Positions 23,975-35,725 of a stretch of 64,000 nucleotides of DNA are shown here, in pieces. The position numbers were made by a program, and so were the translations under genes. Source of the DNA: Cercis canadensis (Eukaryota; Streptophyta; Magnoliopsida; Fabales; Fabaceae); contig QAOA01001508.1 in NCBI GenBank assembly GCA_003255065.1, positions 459,061-523,060 of the forward strand, read 5' to 3'. The notes below the pieces were generated by a model. The model worked only from the letters and a program-made list of their open reading frames with translations, was not told where the DNA came from and did no database searches. Numbering within the stretch: the first letter of the stretch is position 1; each line of letters opens with the position of its first letter.

Positions 23975-24348
23975 CTAAGAAGAAGCCCCTTTGAAGATGA
24001 GGAAATGGAGAGTCTCTAGCGTGAAGTATATGAAAGTTCCCTTGGAATGAGTGAAAAAACACCCAAAATTTGAGCCCACAACACATTGCCACCCACACCC
24101 ATATCTGGTGTCAAACTCCTGACAGTCACAGAAACCATAAATTCAGCTAACCACCACAAAGAAACTTTCTTTATGTTAGAGAGAGAGCGAGAGAGAGATA
24201 ATAAGGGTACCTTTTTAATGTGGGCAGCAATGGATTTGTAATCAACAACGTCATAGAGATCCAGAGCTTCAGAAGCAGATGCCATGGCTTGGATCTGCAT
24301 CTTAACTGGCATGTCTGTGTCTTCTAACAAAGCTTTACCTTCCAACAT
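23975..24348 (-). CDS. LC8-type dynein light chain
   Basis: Exon 1 is 24211-24348 (46 codons), exon 2 is 23975-24118 (47 codons and stop TAG), total 93 residues. The junction reads [43 protein letters not shown], the conserved LC8/DYNLL core including the GxxxTH region that binds partner peptides. Established: plants lack dynein motors, so LC8 proteins act as dimerisation hubs for other partners. The 92-base intron contains a GAGAGA microsatellite. The N-terminus MLEGKALLEDTDMPVKMQ resembles other plant members. Complete gene, high confidence. Confidence 0.93.
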
Positions 24349-27242
24349 CTTCTCTTCCTCTTTAGCCCAGCAAGAAGAAGCACTCCTTATATGCAGCTAT
24401 TAGCCCCTATCTCCAAAATCCAGAACCCAGAATGTTCTCAATCTCAATTCTCTTGTGAAGCACAAAACCCCAGAAATAGAGGAAAGAGGGGCTTTAAAAG
24501 GACAAAGCGAAGAAGAGGGCTTACTTCCTTCCAAATGTGAAGGAATCACTCAATGGCAAATTTAAGCTGGCACATAGTCCAACTCTTTTCTGTCCTTTTC
24601 TCTCCTTGCTTTAAGGGATCTTCAGCCTTATTCTATAAATCAACAAATATAGCATTATAACTCTCTCTCTCATGCTTTTGCCTGTTGGACATGGTCATGA
24701 CTCATGACTGATGAAGTCATGAGGATATTGATGAAGAGTAACATTATTCTCAATGTTACAATATCTCATTACTCCTCATCAGTCATCACTATTAATTTGA
24801 TTTGTTTAAATTTAAAATTGAATACACTTAAATTTAAATTAAACTTACTTAAACTTTATTGATTTAAAGTTTCATATCACTCATTTATTTATTTTTAAGT
24901 GATGAGATGAACATTCCTTTCTCTTTGGATGATAGTAAGGATAAAGCGGGTGAGGCCAAAAATAAACCAAGGCTTTATTGGAATCTTATGCTGATTAGTT
25001 GTCAAATTGGTAATTTTCGCTGCATAGTTAGCCTGTATTCATTTCATCTGTTAGGCCTTAGATTGGGGCCTTTAATTCATCCATGACTTGGTTTCTTGTC
25101 ATGTTAGCCATCTTACAAGTTTAATTTTCTTAAGGAGGTTTTCAAGTTGATGAATCTAACTGAAACGACCAGTCAAGCCCTTTTATAACGTTCAGCCTTA
25201 CTTTCTTCGTGTGTTTTTATCATGATGTGATTCATTTTTCATTAACTTGAAACTCATGTAAAAGAAAAATGACAAAAAGAAATGAGGAAAAAAATATGGA
25301 TAATCTTATTAGCTTTTTTTTTAAAAAAATATTATTTGAATCATAAAATTTATTAAAAAATATTGATTAGTTTTTTTTATATATTAATTTTAGTTTAAGT
25401 CCTTCAATATGTATACAGTAAACTATATCTATTTTGTTTTTGGGTAATTATAGGCTATAAGTAGGTATCCTTTTTATTTATATAATTATTTTTGTTTTTT
25501 TTTTTCTCAAAGTTACGTGACTTTTTTACCAAATATTACAATTTATAAATAAATTTACTTATTTATTATACTTTTTAAACTATTTATCTAAATATTATAT
25601 TTTTTTTTAGAATAAAACAAAAAAATATATATATATGATGTGTGGAGACCACCAAAAAATCCAGATCCCACATGGTGCATCTAGTGAGGACACGTCGCTT
25701 AAGATTCAGCATATCTTTCTTTCATATCCTTTCATCTTCTCTTTTTTTCCTCTTTTATCATTTTATTTTCTTTATTCTCTCTTTCATATTGATAGCGTGG
25801 GCCCACCTACAACACATTCTTCTATTTCTTCTTGTTGCTAGCATCATGTGGACATGTCATATCTCACGTGACTTGTTTAGTGAAGACATGTCGCACAGGA
25901 TTCAACGTGTCTAGTGGTTTCTACACATTAGAATTAGTTTTTATTTTTTAAGAAAGTATAATATTTAAATAAATAATTTAAGTATAATAAATAGGTAAAT
26001 TTATTTTTGAATTACAACATTTGAATCAATGAGCCAAGCTATGTGAGTATCTTATGAACTGCATGTAGTTATTTTTTACGTAGTAAGTGGTCATAGCCCA
26101 TACTGTATCATGATTTATTTTTTTAATATGGGAGAACAATTTTCTCACAAAAAAAAATCATGAATAAAATGATAACTTCTAAAGAAAAAGATTAATTATA
26201 AGTGGATGTAAATTTAACTCAACATAATTGAATATTCTTCTTGACCTTCATGCAATATATGGGTAATGATCAGCGTATGTGAATATTTTATGAAAATAAT
26301 CAAAAAACAAAACAAATAATTCATTGATTATATAAATAATGTCAAAGAAATTAAATGAGAATTAAAATTTTATGACTCAAATAATTTTTTTTTCTTACAC
26401 TAAAAATTTATGCTTTTATTGTTTGTTACTACGTGTACGTATTGGATAAACTAATTTAAGGAGAGAACAGATAAGTCCAAGATCATATCCTTATCTAATA
26501 GCTTTTTTTGACAGTTGTTGCACATTGGTGATGTTTGTTACATGCAGCTACGTCAGTTTGTCGGACAGATATTATTATTTATGTGTACCAACAAGGTGGA
26601 ACAAGTGACGACTCAGTGAGTACCGAGAAATTGTTATATTGCGCAATGAAATTCGACAACCTTAATTATGCATGTAATAAAATTCGAGTTTGGTAGGAAA
26701 ACTTTTAGCAGCCTGTTGAAACTCTTCAATGAATCTGATGCGCTCGTCGCCAGACCCATTCCAATTTTCTCCAGGCTTGCTGAGATTGCTTTCTTGTATT
26801 TTATTTTTAGGGGCCAAGGAAATTACCTTTTATACAATAAACCAGAATAACAAGTATAAATTCCTGAATTATACACCTTTTTTTTTCGGCAAAGCTGAAA
26901 TTTTGTAACAATATCATCAAAATACAAGGTATTACACTAAGTATTAATTTTTGGAAAACTAAGGCTGATAAAAAGCCATCGAGTGGGAAATAGTATTTAC
27001 ATGGTTATGAGTCCGAAGTTATTGTTGATTTAGTCAGCATATCATGACCTGAAGTGACGCATGCATGGCAGATAAGGGTTTATAGCCGAAGACCCAGATG
27101 GCGATTCCATGGATGTTTTTTAAGATATTTAATCATCAAAAATAGCAACAAGATATGAATGAATATAGATATTTAATTGTCAAAAAACGAGAAAAGAGAG
27201 GTTCTTTTTTCTTTTTCCAGAGTAAGACAAAAAGAGTTTACA
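24349..27242. other. Intergenic region between dynein light chain and La
   Basis: AT-rich. It contains the fold-back element at 25.4-26.1 kb and nothing else I can name; short frames at 26668 and 27155 are not supported. Confidence 0.55.
25449..26105. mobile_element. Fold-back (long inverted repeat) element, non-autonomous
   Basis: The left arm around 25530-25620 and the right arm around 25940-26030 are reverse complements (AAATAAATTTACTTATTTAT against AAATAAATTTACCTATTTAT). Inner arms match as well: GATGTGTGGAGACCACC near 25638 against the complement of GGTTTCTACACATTAG near 25915. Weaker pairing continues to about 25449 and 26105 (TATAGGCTATAA against TATGGGCTATGA). No target duplication was fixed, so outer ends are approximate. 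No reading frame of its own. Confidence 0.6.
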
Positions 27243-30121
27243 TCAAATGCAAGCACAACTATCTGTATTCTTCGTCAGGTTTTTCCCAAATTTTCCTGAT
27301 ACCAAAACTAGTACATATCCTTGAGCATCTTCAGACTTCCCAAATTTTCTTGGCTCAGAATTCTTGTTTTCCCAGTGAGAGCGTTTCCCTCTCTTGCGCT
27401 TTTCTCCCTTCTGTTTATTCCCCCTAAAAGGTAAGATATATAGTATAAAATGGTGAGGAAGACAGAATATGACGCTATCAAACTGAACACAGTTCAATCA
27501 CTCCCAAAGTATAGTTTCAAGTAATTCATCATACAATTAATTCAAAAGAGGACTCAGGCACTCCATTTGTATTACCTTCGACCACCATTTTCATTTCCCA
27601 TGCTGACAGCAGCATCATTGTTAGAGAATGAATCCCAATACTTCGCTTCTTCGTCACCTAGAACCATAACATTGCTATATATGTTAGTAATGTAGACATG
27701 GAAGTATAACAAGAAATCGCTGCCTACCAGTAATCGCTTCTGAGAAAGCAACGAAATTCTTTGATGTCAGACCAGAGTCTTTAAGAAACTCAGCAGCTGC
27801 ATGTGCTTTTATGGCAGCTTCTGGTTGCTCGTAATAAACATAACCTGAATCGGCTCCCACTATGTAATTAACAGTCTGTTAAACAAATGCACAATGACGT
27901 CATGCAGGCTGCTTCACTACTAATAACTAAGGCAACACCTCAAGAAACAAAATAGTAGGCAATTTATAATGCGACAAAATTACAAAAGCAAACAAAATTC
28001 CCCAAATTCTGCAGGAAGCTGTGCTTCAGGGCAAGTTTATTAACACAAGGGCATGGAAACAAAGGGGGAAAAGAATCACTTGCATATGGACTTAGAATTC
28101 CATTGATATTCTTCACTACCTTAACAACACCAAATCTCTGAAAGAAATCCTTCAAGTCTTCACATGAGACAATGTTCTTTTGTTCACCAACAGCTGTTTT
28201 TCCACCACTGTTTTCTGCAGTCTGTTATAACTTCAGAGTTTTTAGTGTCATTCTCTCCAATTTCTTTGGTTGTTTGCTTCTCAGCACTCTCCAAAGGTTT
28301 CTCAGAGCAATGTACAATATCTTTGGATGCATGTACAATCTGTTCACCTGCATGTTTCCGGGATCTTGAACTCTTATCTGCCTGATAAACCCCTTCATTA
28401 GTATTAGTTAACCCAGAACCAACATTGCTTTTAACAGTTCCTCTGACTCATCTCCTCTTTAGTTGAAAAGCGAAAACTAGACCTTTGGAATAGCTGTGCT
28501 TCTTACTACTCGAACTTCCAGAGGAACTGAGGTTTTCTAAATCTTCAATCATTTTTGCTCTGTCAGAATCAAAAGCTTTCCCGGACCCACCACCCCAACA
28601 TTGAAAATAAATTTAAGCAAGGGTCAAGTAGTAATGACTAGATTAAACGTGGAAAGATAATTCACCTAACTGCCTAAGTATTAGAATCATAGATAAGCAT
28701 TGTAAGCCATTAAAAAAAGCCTAAAGTTAAAATGCAATGAGTGATATGGACAGGACTGTGAAGAACTTCCACTTAGTGGGATCAGCAACGATGGTTGTGA
28801 CTTACTTTGGTTTCAACTCTAGCTGAAGGCCAGCATAGAATAAGCTCTGCTCCAGAACCCTTTTAGCTTCTTCCTCAGTTGAGAACTCAATCAAACCAGT
28901 GCCACAGAAAACTTTTTTATCAGCAAAATGATGAGGCAGCCTCACACCATTAACCTGAAGGCAAGGAGAATTAGTACCACAGCCAAGAACAAAATTGAAG
29001 ATCTGAATGTCAAAATCAGTAACCAATGGAAAGATAGTAAACTCACATTGACCATTTAGAGTCATAGCATATTTAAATGTATCATAGGATCCCTTACTAA
29101 TGTAGACTAGAGCCAACATTATAATTAAAATCTTTTGTCGTCATGAAAATTTCACACTCATGTTCGCACCTACATCACCCAAAGCTCTCTCAAATAAACA
29201 TACAGACACCATAGGCAAAACTTCAATAGAATCATACAGAGAATACAGAAACGAAAAGATGATACCTTGCCATATTGAGCAAAGAAGGTCTGCAAATGCT
29301 CAATTTTGACGTCACACTCTAAAGGTGAGTGAGGCTGCAATAGTTCTTGTATCTACTGCTCAATAGTCTCTTCAAACTCTTAAGCTTAGTGGCTCTTCCT
29401 ACCTTTTTCCCTACCAAATTCATGCAGGAAGAAACCCCACCAGAATATATCAACTACATTTTCGAAACAATTGCATAAATGACTGACAATTGAACAAAAG
29501 ATTGAAACTTCTATGAACATATACACCCACCATCCTTCGAAACTTTGAGAAATTCTGAATTTCGTAGGATTTCAGCCACGGAATTTATGATTTTATTAGG
29601 AACATCATCACGTTTTATATCTCCCAAACCGAGGTAATTTCTCATTCGAAAGAAGGAACATATCAGAGCCAAGCTAACAACTAGGAGCATAGTTAAAGGT
29701 CAAAAACTACAACCACCAAAACTTAAGACATAAATTTGATGGTATATGCACGAAAAAAAAAAACATGCTTTCCAACTTGATTTTACATGAAACAGCCCTA
29801 TACCTTAGGGGTAAGCACACACGTAGAAAAATGCACATTTCAGTTCCAGTGAAAGGATACGACCGTCATGAGTTTTTAGCTACAGATTTCTGAAGGAAAC
29901 TGTCTCGGGGAAGATTGCTGTCACTGAAGTAGAATTCGACCTGCAAAATGAGGCAAACCCTGTTAGTTTTGCTTTGAACGATGAATAAAACTAAGCTTCT
30001 ATGTTCACCCAAAGGAGGGAAAGAAAGAAAGACAAAAGAAAACAATTTGTGGGAGGAAAAACAACGGGTATTGAACCTGTTCTAGAATTTTCTTTGAGGT
30101 TTCATCATCCAAAGAAGCCAT
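27243..30121 (-). pseudogene. La-type RNA-binding protein gene (La motif plus two RRMs), apparently broken
   Basis: Recognisable pieces in order: start MASLDDETSKKILEQ (30077-30121); La motif VEFYFSDSNLPRDSFLQKS (from 29940) and ALICSFFRMRNYLGLGDIKRDDVP (29531-29673); RRM1 ending in VFCGTGLIEFSTEEEAKRVLEQ (about 28.85 kb); SYSKGLVFAFQLKRR (about 28.5 kb); RRM2 pieces DLKDFFQRFGVVK (28.1 kb) and GYVYYEQPEAAIKAHAAAEFL (27.8 kb); a basic tail. The order matches plant La1, which binds 3' oligo-U ends of polymerase III transcripts in the nucleus. Damage: TGA in the La motif after VAKNS, a one-base loss and a four-base CTCA gain before RRM1, TGA after FQLKRR and a later frame change. Many splice sites and long stretches remain intact, so decay is recent, or part is sequencing error. 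Confidence 0.75.
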
Positions 30122-30270
30122 GCCGATGAAAATCCAAGACTGTACTATCTACAATGACATAGACGAGAGCGTTACGGGGGTGACTACTGGTGAGAGCGCC
30201 GACGGGGGAAATGAAATTTTTCCATGAGTATCTTAATAAATTGTTAATGTTGATAACATTATCTCAACAA

Positions 30271-30342
30271 ATCAGAGTGGCGCAGCGGAAGCGTGGTGGG
30301 CCCATAACCCACAGGTCCCAGGATCGAAACCTGGCTCTGATA
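30271..30342 (+). tRNA. Initiator tRNA-Met (CAU)
   Basis: 72 nt from ATCAGAGTGG to GGCTCTGATA with a paired acceptor stem. The anticodon loop CCCATAA carries CAT and sits on the stem TGGG/CCCA. The A-box (TGGCGCAGCGG) and B-box (GGATCGAAACC) are present, and a T-run follows at about 30362 as a polymerase III stop. CAA stands just upstream (CTCAACAA), as is usual for plant tRNA genes. CCA is not encoded. The sequence is the standard plant initiator type. Confidence 0.96.
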
Positions 30343-32301
30343 GAGAAAGGCTTCCGTAAATCTTTTTTATTTTGGTGGGTCCCAAATCCCAATCTCTTTT
30401 GTTACTAGATAAGATGACAAGGAAAAAAAGTTTGGACTCACTTGAGGCCCAATACTGTCTCTTTTATTTTAATTGTTCGGTCCTAATAGGCCAATTTGAG
30501 CTTTTTCTTAGCCCAGTCTTTTTTCTTTGGTAATATGGCCCACAAAATATAATATGGGCTCAGTTTAGGCCCAATACCATCATGTCCCGGAAAGTCCTTT
30601 TGTTAGTAATTACTAGATGGTCCATTTTTGCTTTAGTTTGTCCATTTTGTACCTAAAAAATGGTTCTCCCTTTTTAGGCCAGGCAAGCATTGTCCACCAT
30701 AGAACAGGGAACGAATAGAGCCACACCACAAGTTTCAAGCACTTTTTTTAAATCATTCATTATTTGCTAACAACAGGGAACGAATAGAGCCAAAATTATG
30801 TTCCCATCACCAAAAGGGAACGAATCTCTTCATTAGTGCTTAGGATATTGAAAGATAAGTGTTCTCTAAATCTGAATAATTGACATCGCTATTGACACTA
30901 TTATACATTATTGGAGGGAAAAAATGCAAAACCAAGTTATTCCCCAATTAGTCTATTTCTTAATTCTGTCATTCAAAACCCAGCAAATGGGATGTTTTGA
31001 TCACCGCCTTAAGCAATATTAATGAGTTTAATTTAAACCCTACTATGCTCTTCATCTTATGCTTCTTCCTATTTGTTTTGCTTCCCTCACCTTCTTAATT
31101 CTGATCTTGGTATTGGTAACCATAGTAGAAAATATTATTAATAAATCATAGTTGAACTGATAATGTTTGTTGTTTGTCGGTGTTGCTTATGTCAGTTTGA
31201 TGTAATTGAACATGTGTATTATTCACAAACCAACAAAACTAAATAGGGTTCTATTTATTGCACATTTATAAATGCATTTTGTTCTATATTTATACATAAT
31301 AATATTTAAATTNACTATTTATTGCACATTTATAAATGCATTTTGTTCTATATTTATACATAATAATATTTAAATTAAATTAAATTTACCTAAATTTTAA
31401 CTACACTCATCTTAGATTCATATAAACTTTTTTTGTTGTGTTTAATTTTTTTTTGCACCTTTACACACAAAACAAATTCTCAACAAAACATAAACAAATA
31501 AAAGTAAATAGTAGTGAAGACAAACAAAAGAGGGCCCGGACTAGCATCCAATTTAGGTAGTTTGTCAAATTCGTATAATTACAAAACATATAGAGATATA
31601 TTATATTGTCCGGTACACCAGCAATTTCCTTATTGCTCCCAAAATAAAAATGAACAATTTTTAATTTTCAGCAATTTTCTTATTGCTGCCGACACTTATT
31701 ACCAAACCTATACAGTTTCTGTTGGCTGTAAGGTCCGGTACTTGCCTTTGGTTCCGAGCCTTTCCCTTCTCAATATATTATCCGTCGTCACCTTCTTTCC
31801 TCTTCAAAGCATAACGGGGTTGCCTTCCTCATTGGTCGTTGAGGGAAAAAAAAAAAAAAAAAAAAACCTTCCCCCACTGCTTCTCCTTCCTTCCATGCAG
31901 ACAAACTCTCACACAAGCACAGTTAAGCAGAGAGCGATACAATAAAAAACAGTGACAGAGAAATGAGCTGTGGCTTTTTTTGTCATAGCCTCTATTGAAT
32001 TTTCATCTCCTTTGTTGGCATTTTCCGAGTTCTCATTTCTTGGGTGCTATTCATTTTGCTGATATTCACAGCACACCCTGCTTTCATGTGGTCAAGTTCT
32101 TTTCTTTTCCACTATTAGCTCATGAATTCAGTGGCACAAGTTCTCAAGATTGTCCTCTAGCACAAAATTCACTCTCCTCTGTATCAGAGAGTTTCTGGGT
32201 ACCAATCAATTCTCCTAAAATTTTGCAAATTTTGCTCCTTTTCTGGGTGCTATAGAAGTATATGAACTGAGGTTTTAGTTGAATTCCTCATATACTAAAG
32301 C
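30343..32301. other. Intergenic region between tRNA-Met and the NHL gene
   Basis: Contains a 62-bp repeat around the N at 31313 (31251-31312 equals 31315-31376), an A-run near 31845 and the leader of the NHL gene. The 143-codon frame at 31514-31945 has no family resemblance. Confidence 0.55.
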
Positions 32302-34113
32302 ATGATGCTTTCTGCAAAATCTGAATCCGATATCACTAGCTTAGCCCCATCTTCACCTTCAAGGTCTCCCAAACGCCCTGTGTACTATGTTCAGAGCCCT
32401 TCAAGAGACTCTCATGATGGGGACAAGTCTTCATCAATGCAAGCAACCCCAATTTCAAATAGCCCTGTGGAATCTCCCTCACACCCTTCTTTTGGACGCC
32501 ACTCCAGGAACTCCTCTGCTAGCCGGTTTTCGGGGATTTTCCGATCATCTTCTGGACGGAAAAGCAGCAGAAAGAGGAATGACAAGGGGTGGCCTGAATG
32601 TAATGTGATTTTGGAAGAAGGTTCTTATGATGAATTTAGGGACAAGGCCTTCACAAGGCGATTCCAAGCTTTGATTGCTGTGTTAACTTTCGTGGTTCTC
32701 TTTACTGTGTTCTGCTTGATCATCTGGGGTGCTGGCAGGCCTTACAAGGCTGAAATTACTGTCAAGGTAAACTAAACTAAGACTCTTTTGTAAATTTTGA
32801 CAGGAAATTTATGTTATTCTTCTCTGTTTTCTCTGAAATCAAATAATTACTGATACATATACTTGAGAATTGGAGAGAAAAAAGTTCATGCCTTTAATTC
32901 TAAGTTTCACCCATATATGTTGCTTCATAAGCCAACAACTGCCAAAAGTTTACCTTTTTCTTCTAGATGATGTTCATGTATGTGTGGAATGCTGAATCAT
33001 TTTGCCAGAATATAAGATCTTTATGTTGTTTCTTGTTAAAGTTTTACTTAAAGCAAAAGTATAGAAAATAGAAAAGGAAACCCACATCGAGATGAAAGCT
33101 TACAGTGTTGTCTTAGCAAAAGTTGAAAGCAATTTCATTTTTATCTTGATAAAATGTCAAGAGAAAGCCAGAATCTAGAACTATAGTTACGTTAAATGAA
33201 TCCTACTTTAGAGTCAATTCCTATAATTTGGTGCAGGTCATGAATTTGCTTTCAACTTTAAGCATAGATATGTTTCATGTTTTTGCAGATTTTAGATGTG
33301 GCTGCAATAGATTTTTCAAGATATGCAGAGTATTTAAAATTGATAATAACCTGTCAATGGTTTTCACTTTTCAGTATTATTGTGGAAGTGTGTAATGTCA
33401 ATAGTTGATATTGATATTGTGATTCTTGCAGAGCTTGACAGTACACAATCTTTATGTTGGGGAGGGCTCAGACTTCACAGGAGTCCCAACAAAAATGCTG
33501 ACAGTAAATGGCTCATTGCGAATGAACATCTACAACCCTGCTACATTTTTTGGTATCCATGTCCACTCCACGCCCATCAATCTCGTCTTCTCACATATCC
33601 CTGTTGCAACTGGTGAGGTAAGAATTGTTAGTGACTGCCATTCTCCTATTCAACAAGCAATTCAATTGAAGCACCAAATACTGAACTATTGGAGTTTCCC
33701 CTTGGAGACGAATTTGATATTCGTTAACATAAAATTTCCATCTTGATAAATGTACCAAGAACTCAAATTCATGTTCTGCATCCATGTTTTGGCATTCAAG
33801 TAACATAACCTCTTGTCTATGTATTTGAATGCAGCTCAAGAAATACTATCAGCCCAGAAAAAGTCACCGAATTGTAACAGTGAACTTGGAAGGTAACAAG
33901 GTTCCTCTATATGGAGCTGGATCAACCATAACAGTATCCCAAACTGGTGTTGAAGTTCCACTGACACTGAAGTTTGAAATCCGTTCGCGGGGAGACGTGG
34001 TGGGGAAACTGGTGAGGACAACGCACCATAAGGAAATCACGTGCCCTTTGGTCATCAACTCTTCTAGATCAAAACCCATCAAGTTCAATAAGAATTCATG
34101 CACGTATGATTGA
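32302..34113 (+). CDS. NHL/LEA-2 family membrane protein (NDR1/HIN1-like)
   Basis: Exons 32302-32766, 33432-33617 and 33835-34113 give 309 residues; all splice sites are GT-AG. Residues 1-100 are Ser/Pro/Arg-rich with the motif KRPVYYVQSPSRDSHDGDKSS, typical of a plant subgroup once annotated as hydroxyproline-rich. A single membrane helix lies at about 121-144 (FQALIAVLTFVVLFTVFCLIIWG). The C-terminal part is a LEA-2 beta-sandwich (SLTVHNLYVGEGSDFTGVPTKMLTVNGSLRMNIYNPATFFGIHV). The topology suggests a cytosolic tail and an outer LEA-2 domain. Members have been linked to defence and stress; the role of this one is unknown. The first of two adjacent Met codons was chosen. Confidence 0.9.
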
Positions 34114-35725
34114 TGTCCATTTCATGTGTTCATCTGCCAAACATAGCTTGATGAGCTTGTACCCTTTTGTATAATCTGCAGTTTGTCAGCATTCCACAGT
34201 TTCAATTTGTAGTTTACTCCTCTGAGCCTTTTGCAAATGAATGCGTGTAAATTCCAATGTGCATGACGCAGGAACAATTTGTGAGTTGATTTTTGAGGAA
34301 ATTAATAACACTCATGCTTGCTACCAATATCCTCATAGAAAATCATAAGTGAAAATGGGAACTTCGTAGATTGACAATGTTTTTAGTCTTACTAATCAGT
34401 GTTAAGCAATTATGAATCAGCTTCCAATGCCCGAGTCTAGTTGTGAAGAGCATATTAAAAAGATATAAACCTCTTTTAGGTTGTCTGAAGAACATGGGAT
34501 ACATACAAATCAAACTCGCAATCCTCAAAGTCACATAACAATGTTAGCTTTTGGTTCTTCCTTATAAAGTATCAGACAAATCACTATACCAGACCATGTG
34601 AGCAACATAGTTTGAAAACTTTCACATAGTCTCTATATCATGAATAATCATTTCAGTAAGCTTGTTCTGTCTAATTTCAACCAATTCAGAATGGGGTTGA
34701 TTAAAATGAAAATCAAAAGCAAGTCATAACTCGTAAACATTATCATTTAGTAAAAGATAAATACAGGGGTCAGCGGGCACTCTAAAAGTACATCAACTTA
34801 AAAGAGTTCCAAAAAAGATCATAGCCAGCTTGAATTCCATTTTAAGTACAAACAGCAATATGGGCGATGTTCATGCATCCCACATGGATGAAAAAGAAAG
34901 AAATATAAGGTTTCACTAGCTGTGTAAACGAAAGGAAAATCATGGCAAGTTTTCGTTTCCTTATTCTTCGATTTTGCTTTTTAATGAACTGCAAATCATA
35001 TTTCCCTCGTCAATTTATTATTTCCCCAATTATTTGCGCATAATTAAGGAAGAAAATGGAAAAATGACTAAAATATCTGTCTAACTATGTGATTATTATA
35101 TTTAAATATAAACAAAATATTTCTCAATACTTTCATCTTCTCATATCTCTAATTTATTTTCTCATAAATAAATTGTATTATAAAAAAATTATTATTTAAT
35201 CATAAAAAAGTCTATTTGATTTCAAACATTAAAAAAAAATTAATTTAATTTTTTTATAACATATAAATTATCTGAAATACCTATTAATATTATGTAATTA
35301 TCTAATTTATTATAACAATATTATGAGTCAAAAAAGAAAAAGCTTTGGTTCAGTGACGCAGCGTCTGAATGTGCTCCTCTAAGCAAAAATAAAATAAAAT
35401 TGTATGAGTCGAAGGATAGTGGCACCCAATCACTTTCTCAAATCTTGTTAACATGCGGCCCCCGAAATTTCGGCGTTTAAAAGTTTGTCTAACTTACCCT
35501 TCTTCCCATTTTTGACTCCAAACAAGTAGAGAGAGTACAGACTTATTACGAGCTTCATTTCTATCCTCATTTCACGCTGATCTCCCTTGTTGTGTTAGTG
35601 AGACTGAGATCTTTGCGAAATTCATGTACTTTTCATACAAACTACCAATCCCATTTATATATTAGCACAGATCTTCGTCTCAGTGACACTTGGTGCCTGC
35701 AAATTTGTCTTCTATTGGCAGCAAC
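34114..35725. other. Intergenic region between the NHL and PDI-like genes
   Basis: 3' flank of the NHL gene, AT-rich spacer and PDI-like promoter and leader (from about 35400). No gene seen. Confidence 0.55.

Noticed and set aside
31514-31945. 143-codon frame on the plus strand
   Set aside because: Includes a run of lysines from a poly-A tract and no recognisable domain; AT-rich spacer.
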